DNA of 64,000 bases from NCBI GenBank assembly GCA_964304625.1, contig OZ199840.1, positions 3,720,001-3,784,000 of the forward strand, written 5' to 3'. Positions 38,317-48,659 of this stretch are shown here, piece after piece. Each line of letters starts with the position of its first letter. The first letter of the stretch is position 1. The position numbers and the translations under genes were made by a program. Source of the DNA: Kudoa neothunni. Lineage: Eukaryota > Cnidaria. The notes beneath the pieces are model-generated. The model was not told where the DNA came from. It searched no databases and saw only the letters and a program-made list of their open reading frames with translations.

Positions 38317-41019
38317 ATGAAAATTAGAATTACATTTATGATCATCATTAGATTTGGTAATAATCGGCTTCTAGGAGGTTAAACTAATAAAGATATTGTA
38401 GTTATTGTGAGAAATCTCAACTCACAAACCAATTACCTTGTATTTTACGTGATTGACCAGTTAAAAACTTCCACCGGTGTATTACCTATAGAAGCGTATC
38501 AATTGGAATTGACTAGGACCCCATATTCAAGCAAAAACTCTTACAATATCACAACGATTGATATAGACCCTCAGCGAATTAAGCTCGAAGCCCTACAATG
38601 TACGCCTTGTCGGGCTCTATTCAATATAACGATGGTTGAATTTTACCAAGTTATTTGAGGTTAATTCATTTAATATTTATTATTTGTCTAGAATACGAGT
38701 TTGTCATTTACACCTATAGTTAATAGGAAACCGTTGGTCAAATATAATTATACGTTAACATATAACCAAACTAGATCTATTCTTACTATCATCAACTCTA
38801 ACATAGCTATACTGCATCAGCTATGTTCAAGCGATCAAATATATAATTATCAACAATATTTTTCTAATCAAGAAACAAAAAACAATTTCGACAGATGTCT
38901 TTTATTGGATTTAATTTTGGTATCAAATATTGCAAGGACGTATTTTAATGATATTATTTTTATGAACAAAAGGAATATGAAAGATTACCATATTTACTTC
39001 ACTCTCCAACTGAAAAAATTTCTTCACGATCGTTTCCAATAAACTACGTACTATATGATAATTTTAAGTTGGTGAAATACGTTCAAAATACTGAATTACA
39101 ACATTTTGGATTTTCAACTGTGACCCTGGATGCAAGTGTATGTGTATATTGTAGAAAAATTGCAATGATAACAAATAAAATTAAAGGAAATCGCTTTGTA
39201 TCGAATTGATTTGTTCAATAAGGATCCATACGCAAGTATAATTCTACGTAGAAAAACAATGATATACCGTTCGATATTAAGTAATCTTTTATGCCCGTCT
39301 CCATCCATTAAGGATAATTTAATATGCCAGCCGGGTGTGAGTGTTTTTCGTTTGTAAAAATTATTATTCAAATTAAGATAATTATTATCTATAGCCGCCA
39401 TCTGCTTCTTTATATCCTAAATTTGTTGTATTTCGATATTACGTTCATATAACTCATGATATCCAATATAATTTCAAATACTGTTATATTTGCTTGTGTA
39501 TGCACTCCTACAATGGCTGTGAACAGTATTCAGCAAAATCTTTTATCAATTCAAAAGTCGCACTCATCAGCGGAATTACAAACTTCCTTTCTTATAGGAA
39601 TTATCCTAATGTAAATAGATGGTACATTTTATGAACAATTAACCGAGTTATTTCGTGTAGTATACGAAACTTTTATTCGACCTTAGACTGTTTACTTTAA
39701 ATGGTTCCATTATTCAAGAATCTATTCACATTTTGCAAATGAAGAAAAAGACGGCAGTAGATCAACCCTCGAAAAACATTATTCTATCCCATAACCAAGT
39801 GACCATTGTTATGCGTAGCAAATTGTCTTACCAACCAACCGATAGCTCCTCATCGGTGGATTCCAAGGTCTCTTTTCCCATGCATTGCTTCCTTACTAAT
39901 CAAAATTGTGTAGTTGGCACCCCTTTTAAATATCTCAATAGTAATGTTGAAACCGTTGTTCAAATTTGAGAAAATAAAAATCTACATTATCATGAATCCA
40001 GATAATAACCCATCTGAAATTTTTCAGCAACTCTTAACATCTGAAGACTTCAATAAAGGGCTTATTCACCGTACAGTTGATAAATACGATAGAACAAACA
40101 TGATTGTATGCTTATTTCGCAAAACAATTGTTAAATTTAAAATTTGTAGAGTTTCGATGCTATCATAATGATAGATAATGAAACAATTGTTTTAAGTGTT
40201 ACACAGTGGCCAAGTTGTCGAATTATTACTATCAAAACTCTCAATCATACTCCTCAGATTTTAGCATTCTTGTTGGTAGGTGAAACGTCAAGTATTGGCG
40301 TCAATCCGTGCTTACAATATCAAATAGTTTGTAATGATGTAAAATAATACCATATATGACGCATATTTTTTCATATTTCAATGTAGAAAACCAATACTTT
40401 CCTTATTTTTCCAAATAAATTAAGTTATTCTGCTATGGAGAACGTGAGCCTTATGCAATACAATAAACACTATTCTTTCAACCAAGACAAGTGCTGGAAA
40501 CTATTGATCCATCTTGCACACTCGCAGAATCGTAAATCTTACCTCGACCAACATAGAAATAAAATCGATGATAATATTACTCTATACATAAAAAACAAAT
40601 ATGTTGTTCTTTACTCCCTTCCTAACAACCCTGATGATCAACTCGAAACGAATTTTACTAGAAATACTAACTACAATCAATTCTATATTAGAATCCATAA
40701 TATAATAGTACTGAAGTTTAGAGAAAACTTTGATTGGTGTAATCATTCCCAGAAATCATTCTTATCTATTTTATATATTTTAGACAGAACCATTAAAGAC
40801 ATACTAATAAATCCCGTATTGATTACCATTTTAGTCGTCCTTGCAGTTGTTTCCATCACAATCATAATTTTATGTTTTAGTTTAAGGTATGATTATATAC
40901 TTGTAATAATTGAAATATACCGAACATGTAGGCGGTCACTTAATACAGAAACATATACATTTAAAGAAAATCGTCCAAACATCGCCATGGAGCAATCAAA
41001 AACTCCACAAAATCATTGA
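38317..41019 (+). CDS. Unrecognised membrane-protein family, member 2
   Basis: Eleven exons: 38317-38356, 38402-38649, 38692-38919, 38973-39137, 39187-39336, 39395-39610, 39661-39867, 39914-40105, 40150-40338, 40387-40886 and 40932-41019, giving 740 aa (755 if the last 45-nt intron is kept; it is in frame without a stop). Exon 1 encodes a hydrophobic leader (MKIRITFMIIIRF). Conserved marks: TNYLVFYVIDQ, TSTGVLPIEAY, CTPCRALFNIT, LHQLCSSDQI and RCLLLDLIL. Near the C-terminus lies one clear membrane helix (NPVLITILVVLAVVSITIII), making a type I membrane topology likely. Several NxS/T sites occur in the outer part. Exon lengths 228, 165, 216, 207 and 192 equal those of member 1. The cytosolic tail differs from members 1 and 3. 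The gene looks intact. I do not recognise a known domain. Confidence 0.8.
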
Positions 41020-41804
41020 GTACAAATTTTTTTGCTATTATCATTTCTCCATTGGGCATATTTTCTATCGTCCTATCAAATAATGTATAGAGTTCTTAAG
41101 TCGCATTTTTTGTTTTTACGTGGACTAATATTTGGATATCGACATATTAAATATAATTAAGTATTTCTTTCTAACAAAGTTTACCTTATGAATCTCAAAC
41201 TAATTTGGGAAACAAAACAATGATGTTTGGATGCGTAGCATCTGTCTATCAACCAAGTATACATTTTCTGTAAGAACTTATTTCAAATATTTTTTAAAAT
41301 ATTAGTTTTAAATTTATATTGTAATAATTATATAGAATAAAATATGATATAGTCTTCCAGAAATTCATTGCCTGAGATATATCCAATTCCTTCAATTACT
41401 TCCAGTCCAAAAATAATTAAATATAGCAGATTCTAAAAAATCAAATCTATACACAGCTTATGAATAAAAGTTGCCGTATTAAAAATTGTAATCGCACAAT
41501 TTAACTCTTAATTTATTTGTTATGAATTTCAACATTATAAAAACCTATTCTCATAAACAACACCAAATAATAATAAATGGCGTTTAAAATGAATCATCCA
41601 ATTTTTTCCGAATTCGCCATTTAATAATAAAATATTGTTATAAAAATCAACTGTCGATTTATGATGAAATTTCGCCTCTAGGATTTTATCCAATTGTAGC
41701 TTAATTAATTCTAACCGACATTTTTCATTAATTTGTTACATGTTAACAATGTAAGTGGTACTGATTAACCGAAACTTTTTTCTTGGCACCGAAAATCAGA
41801 TAGC

Positions 41805-42180
41805 CGAGGACACATAGCCCAGTGGTGTGAGGACTGGACTCAAAACCAGGAGTTACTGGGTACGCTTCCCGTCGCTGATTAATCTGTTGTTACCGTATGC
41901 ATATGTCTCTTTAGTGTAATGGGAGCTATTGTTAGAATACAATTGCACTCCAAGTCTAAATTCAACTGCACCTATAGTTCGACCAATCCGAGAAGGTTGA
42001 ATTAGACGTGTGAATTTTCGGGGATGCACCAACAGGCTTGAAAACTTTGTAGAGCCTAAATAGATAATGGATAATAGGGTTTTGGGGTGGTGGTTTCCTC
42101 AGAAACGATGATCGTTTGTTGATTAAACAACCACAGAAAGATAAGAGCAGGGGATAGATGTTACAGTGGTTAACCGATTT
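41805..42180 (+). repeat. tRNA-derived SINE, second type
   Basis: An A-box-like TAGCCCAGTGGT (41815-41826) and a decayed B box GGGTACGCTTCCC (41858-41870) stand at tRNA spacing, with an ACTCAAAA loop between them (CAA anticodon position, leucine-like). The anticodon stem is mispaired, so it is not a working tRNA. GC-richer unique-looking sequence follows to about 42180 and may be the SINE body; that right end is a guess. Confidence 0.45.
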
Positions 42181-42749
42181 TCCGCACTTGAGGAAATCTT
42201 ACAATAAACGTTTTAGAATGATAATAATTTTCAAAGAATCATTATGACTTCTATTTTTTATAATATTTGTGAAATATTAAATCAGTAAAAATTTTTTGTG
42301 TCTGTTCTTTCGAAGAAAAGAGGATTAACCGATTTTTCGAACATTTTTCCGCCCTTTATCCTATTTTTTCTCTGATGAACATGCGATAAAATATAATTTT
42401 CCTTTAGTTGGATGACAAAATTGTATAATGTATGTATATTTTCCATCTCATTCTCCTTAAACTGTTTTTTAATAATCAAATTTTATTATCCTTGATAAAC
42501 GTACATATTACTTTACGATAATTCGAACTTCCATATGGATACAATCCCATTTACAAATATTTACTGACCATTTTATCATGTTATTTCATGTATTCGCCGA
42601 AGGTATTCTACTCCAAGAGAAATACGAGAATTATAATAATTCTAATTTTAATAGATGTACTAATAGTAATAATAATTAGTGTATACGTATTGACAAGAAT
42701 TTTTTTTCTTAGAGTACATGTCGCACATCCTATAATTTGGAGTGATTCA

Positions 42750-42925
42750 TAAGGGACCATAATTATACTGTAAACTGAATGTAATATACTACTTAATAAT
42801 ATAATTTAAATAAAATTAGGATAGAATAATATCGTTGTATAAATTTGTAGGTCCAAACTAAATTTTCCCCTGTGGCGTGCGTGCATAGAAAATGCGAAAA
42901 ATAGGTTATCTACTGTAATCGTTCC
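42750..42925 (+). repeat. Dispersed repeat, copy 2
   Basis: This matches 8-180 in the same orientation, including GTAAACTGAATGTAATAT, the AATATAATTTAAATAAAAT core and a GCGAAAAATAGGTTATCTAC end. Both copies lie about 1.2-1.4 kb upstream of a secreted or membrane protein gene, which is probably chance. Confidence 0.6.
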
Positions 42926-44297
42926 GCGGTGCCTACAACTTTAATGATGTTGGCCTAACCAGCCATAATTCCATAATATAATAAATAGCACCAAGGGTAT
43001 TACCTTATAAACAAAAAAACTTAATAATTTACGATACATGCTATGTTATTTTGTATTACTAAGTTTTTTAATTACTAAATTAATCCACTGTCTATAAGAA
43101 ATAATTTTATTGATTGGTAGAGTAAGATTGATAGCTTTACATCCGGAATGTTTTATTCTGGCCCAAAATTTCAAAATAGCCTATTATTCAATTACAACAA
43201 ATGAATCTCAGAAAAATTATTAATTTTGTGCATTCCAACCAACAGTCACTTAATTTTCAGAGATCTTAAGCTTCTCTGAATAATACTTAACCAACTTTAG
43301 CCTGATTGAATAGGTACGGAATGGCACAAATAACTTACTTTTTTTTCCACATCATTTCAAGGAAAAAAATAAAACAGCCTAATAAATGTGGCCGATTCTT
43401 ATCTTTTTGACGAAATTACTTCAAAATTTGTGTAACATTCGTTGGATCCACATAATGTTTCATTAGATCTAGTAAATCCTCTAATTCGGTTAGATTCCTG
43501 AAAAAAATGCATCACACGGTATTATTGAAGCTTAGATACTATGTTAGGATAATATAAACTCACCTCAAATGCGATCAAATGTATTATGTTGGATTCTCAT
43601 CACTATAAAACAATAAAAAATTAATTGGAGAGATTTTTTATAAAATGACCACTACAAAATTATCAAGTCAGTTATAGTCATCTACCCGAAAATAGTGGTA
43701 CCAGATTGTGAACAAAAACCAAAAAATTACCACTAAGCTTTATATTACGGGTGTTGATTTATTAACAAGGCGATGTTAATAATTTAAATCGAAAATTTTT
43801 AAAGCCGCTTACTACACAAATAAAAGATATTTCCTTGATGTGTTGAGCGATATTTTATTTTTTCATCTATTTTCAAGTTTATTTAGAACACGGTATGAAC
43901 GTTGAGAAGTGTAAAATTGAGTTATTACACTTTAATTGAACAATACACGAATTGTTATTCTTAACAATTTAGTATCTTGAGATATATTTTTCACTTAAAG
44001 TATCTTCGTAATATATGCTATGCATGGTAGTAATTTTATTCATATATTATTTATAAAATAGAATTTCATCAATCTTGATTTGTATTAAAAGCAATTTAAT
44101 TGTTGTATACCCTACAAAGTATAGTTTTTTGAGATAAACCTTTAATGGCGTAAATAGTTTAGTAAAAATTTCTAATTTCAAGAATGATTTACAAGTATAT
44201 ATTCCTTATACTTGCGTTGATGAGGTCTAGTCTAAAGGTGTGATATTATTTGATCTTTTGGCAGAAAAATAATCCCCAACTTTTAATAAAAAGGTGC

Positions 44298-47200
44298 ATG
44301 AAAGCTAAATTATCATTGCAGATTGTGATTATATTTACGAGTGCTTGGGTTTTCATAAGACATTTATATAATTTAAATGTTGTAGTTGTAGCAACGACCG
44401 TCAACTCTCAATCCTATCTCATATTTTATGTGATAGACCAAGTTGAAACATCAACAGGAGTGTTTCCTATGAAAGAATATCAAATGAAAATATTGTGCAA
44501 CAACAACAATGATATCCAATGCAAAACTTACAGCATTAAAATTAAAGTAGATAGTCAACAAAATCTCAGCGGGAAATTAAATCAATGTCCATACTGTCAT
44601 CCGTTTTTCAACTTAACTATGATTAAATTTGATAAAGTTTCATACGGTTTTGATAATTGATATTTTAAACGGATTTAGAATATAACATTGTCTATAAAAC
44701 CTATAGTGTATGGAAATACATGGTATGAAACTGAAACAACAATAAACTACAGTCAAACTACTACCAATATTACCATTACGAATTCAAGCGTAACTATAAT
44801 GCACCAACTGTGCTCGTCGAAACAAATTCAAGGTTATGAAGCTTATGTGGCACATAATGCTCTGAAACCTCAATTTGATCGATGCCAATTATTGGATTTC
44901 ATATTGGTAAGCAGAATTTTTAGTTTATTAATGATGGTTAATTAAAGTCATATCAAAATCTCCCCTATACAATATTCACACCCCCAAATAAATTAGAAAA
45001 CTCAAAAAATAACCTTTGGGTACTCTATTCAAAATACCGCAATATTTTGTTGAAAGAATACCATCCAGACATTAACACCGAGCATACCTCACTACAACCT
45101 AGTGTGATAATGGACTCAAAAGTATGTCGATTTAATTAACGAAAATTTTTTATTAATTAAAGTACTAACTTTAATAGGCAGCAAAACCATATATGTTAAT
45201 TTTTCGCAATGAAACCTCAAACACAGTTTCATCCTTAAAGCCTGAGAATGGATCTAAATTGCCTAAATGTCATTGTTCAGCTTTTAGCACCAAAAATAAA
45301 TGCACTTGTGCAAAAGTGAGCTTCATCGCATACACAAAGTTAAAATGTGACAATATAATTTTTAGATAAAGCTTTTAGTTGCTCCAGACGGTTATAAATA
45401 TGTCGAATTTTGGTATTATATTCTCATAAATGATAGCGTGGAATATACTTTCAAAAACGAGTTTGTATGTTTGAGCACAAACGATGAAGATTCTTGCTAT
45501 GTATACGCAGGAAAATCAGGGATCAAATTAAAACAACAAATTTCCAACGATAGACTAACTTTCCTTGCATTCGAAGATGAGTCGACGGTAGATAATTTGA
45601 TTTCACCCTAGAGAAGCTTCTATTTACCTTATCTAACTAGTATTTCAATATTATTCTCGATTTGAGGCTGTTCGCAGTGGTTGGAAATAAAATATATGAA
45701 TCTGTTTATATTTTGCGATCAACCAACGAAGTAAACATAAATCACAATTACACCAATTACATTCTATCAAATAAAATGGTCACTGCTGTTATTCATAGTC
45801 GAATATGCAACTATCCAACAGAAACCATCCCATCTTGTGATTTACAGGTTGATCATTTTTCGTCATATTAGTATGGAGATAATAATTGTAATTAATAGTT
45901 ATCACATCAACCAGATGTAATGATGATACTTATGAAACCAACGTTCAAATTTAACAAAATAAAAGTTGCAATTATCCCTAACACAAATGACCCATATGAA
46001 TATTTTGAAAAATCCTTGACACCAACTGATTTCGATTATGGAATAATTCATTTTAAGCTTGATGGAAATATAAAAACAAATATTAAAGTACTTTTACTTT
46101 AATGTTGGACATATTTGTTGGAAGTGGCTATTTATACGAGACCGTATAATCTATAATCCCTTCTTGGAACAGTCTGTTCTTACGACAATGAATATCTTTT
46201 TCCTTATTTTAAATATTTCAAATCTAAATTTAAAAATGTGTAATTACATTTTTCCCTATAAAATTTTTAATTTTTATAAATTAATGTTTTAGTTATCTTA
46301 GCTCGTATGTTTTGGCATTATTCCTCCCTTTCAACTATTTATTACGACTAAAAACCAATTATTTTCCTATTTTTGACAGTTTAAGCATATTCAAATCAAC
46401 AATTTTTGCTAATTGTGATAACGTAACTTTATTTACATTCGAACTCATTGGTCCACGTGTCAATGCTACGGCTTCACCTGATTGTTGAGAGCCTAACTAA
46501 GTCCAATTTTAAGTGTATGTGTATCTACAATATTATTTATAGAGTTGATTGTTTCTTAAATTAATTGTATAAATTTAAAAAAACTTCTACTTTTCTTAGA
46601 AATTAATCCTTCCCGTATGGAATGCGAAAAAATGACGCGTGTAGTGGCGGGTTCTAATTTGGACCAAAGATGAAATCAATTATAAATGCAGTCAATTATT
46701 AAGAAAATAACGCGATATTATTTAAAGTCAATTATAAATATAAATTAACTAAATCTATCCCTCTACTGTAACTTTGAATGCAGATATAAGACCATGATAA
46801 ACTGATCGAGTTGGACAAGTGTGGTAATCACAGCACAAACATCAACACCAACTTTTCGATTAAAATCCGATCTATTGAAGCTTCGAGTTAATTTTATTAT
46901 AAATGCAATTCGTATATAAAAATGTTAATTTTAGTAAAATAAATTAAATTAAGTTGATGAATATACCGAAGAAAAAAGGTAAACCAACATAATATTAAAT
47001 GATAATAATGTATTTAGCTAAGTAATTGTAAAGAATTGTATAAATCAAACAACAACCCATAATAAATATAAAAGTAACTACGTTTGAGTCACTTATAATA
47101 ATTTTTATAAAGATATACCCATTCAATTATAACTCAAATCTGTGGAAGGACCAAAGGGTAGCAGATTAACTACTGTTGGGCTTCCGAGTAAAGATAAAAA

Positions 47201-48659
47201 ATAATATTTTATTAAATTTTTGATAAAAAATTAACAAATATAGGCCCCTGATTATGTATTACGTATTATGATTTATGATTTATATTTTAATGTTAAATAA
47301 CATTCATTACCAAGTGAGGTATAGATTATTTTCGACTAGGTCTATTTTATTTAAAATTTGTAAACAAATCATTAATATTTGCTAAATTATGGTGTAAATA
47401 TCTCATAAAATTGATACCATTTCATACGATTAATTCGTACCAGACCGTAGCATTGACACGTTAGCTAATGGATTCAGATGAAAGAGAGTGAAGTTAGATT
47501 ATCATAATTGGCATAAACTAGTGACTTTAATATACATAAATTGTTATAAATAGAAAAATAATGGATTTTTAGTCGTAATAAATAGTTGAAAGGGAGGAAT
47601 AATGCCAAAACATACGAGCTAAGATAACTAAAACATAAATTTGTAAAAATGAAAAATTTCGTGGGAAAAAACTGTAGTCACATGTTTTTAAATTCAGATT
47701 TGAAATATCTAAAATGGCAAAAAAAAGATATTCATTGTCATAAGAATAGATGGTCCCAAAAAAGGGTTATACGGTCTCGTAAGAATGGTCAGTGCCATAT
47801 TTGTTATTATTTAATTTTATGTAGAGTTTAGATGTTGCATTTATTGTTGATGAAACCAATATAATTTCTAGCGTTGGAGAGTGGCCCAACTGTGATATTA
47901 TTACAGTCAAAACCCAAAATCCTTCAATCAATATTTTAGCGTTACTAATTGTAGGTCGAACAAGCAATAATTTAACAGCATGTCCAAACCGCCAGATCCT
48001 TTGCAATAACGTAAAATAAATTTTAATATTATAGTTTTCATTAAATAAGAAAATGTAGGTTACAAATACCTTTCTAATCGCATCAAAATTAAACCACAGT
48101 ATTTCAGCTGTCGAAACGAGCCTAGAAAACAACATGACGTATAAAATTGATCAAAATGAATGCTTGGATCTTTTGTTACAAAATGTTAAAAAATACTCAG
48201 GAAAATCTGATGAAAAAAGAGACTGGACTGTCAAACTAATTATACGGAATAATTCTTATGATCTGTTTCCTCCTACCATACACAAATACATTAAAAATAA
48301 CTATCATTACATATACATTGATGATTATAGTGTGCATGTGATCAAGTTCTACGGAGAACTAAGTGAAAATTAATAGTTGAATAATTATTGAACTATATTT
48401 GATAAATTCTAGGAGAATTGAGTCGAAAAATATACCTTGCGATAATTATTATTGTTGTATTGGTTATTATTCTACTTTTAATTCTAAGCAGCTGTAATTC
48501 AATAATTCAATATACATGAAAATTTTACAACATATTTTAATAGTTATCTATTGGAAAAGACAACGTGAAATTAAACTTGCTAGAATGAAAAGTATGGTCG
48601 ATAGCTATGCTTGGACTAAAGCAGACATTCCACATAATTTGATGGATCCCATCTCATAA
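44298..48659 (+). CDS. Unrecognised membrane-protein family, member 3
   Basis: Eleven exons: 44298-44636, 44679-44906, 44948-45121, 45178-45315, 45366-45587, 45641-45847, 45899-46087, 47825-48010, 48059-48362, 48413-48493 and 48544-48659, giving 727 aa. The N-terminus is a hydrophobic leader (LSLQIVIIFTSAWVFI). Shared motifs: NSQSYLIFYVIDQ, TSTGVFPMKEY, CPYCHPFFN, MHQLCSS, RCQLLDFIL and VEFWYYILIND. An extra cysteine cluster appears in exon 4 (KCHCSAF...KCTCAK). One membrane helix (LAIIIIVVLVIILLLIL) is followed by YWKRQRE and a short tail with DSYAWTKADIPHNLMD, paired with member 1's ESYTWNNKDTPTNFMD. Intron 7 (46088-47824) carries a transposon; the flanking exons are still in phase. The gene appears intact and its function is unknown. 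Confidence 0.8.
46120..47796. mobile_element. Long-terminal-inverted-repeat DNA element with 9-bp duplication
   Basis: A 1677-bp insert lies in intron 7 of family member 3. The left end GGAAGTGGCTATT and right end (reverse) GGCACTGACCATT open inverted repeats that extend about 350 bases (46120 to ~46470 and ~47440 to 47796). They share for example TACGAGACCGTATAA, TGACAATGAATATCTTTTT and CTCGTATGTTTTGGCATTAT. ATATTTGTT flanks both sides (46111-46119, 47797-47805). A 9-bp duplication with long inverted repeats fits Mutator-like or Merlin-type elements. The core encodes no transposase, so it is non-autonomous. Confidence 0.85.

Larger units (their letters stand above)
41020..44297. other. Spacer between members 2 and 3
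   Basis: It holds a hAT-family fragment near 41420, a tRNA-like SINE from about 41810, and the second copy of the dispersed repeat near 42750-42925. No gene is supported. The last 1.4 kb ahead of member 3 is AT-rich without a recognised promoter element. Confidence 0.5.

Noticed and set aside
41808-41880. Functional leucine tRNA
   Set aside because: The B box is mutated and the anticodon stem mispaired.
47649-48135. Short frames on both strands near the end of intron 7 of member 3
   Set aside because: They lie in the transposon's inverted repeat or antisense to exon 8; no family resemblance.
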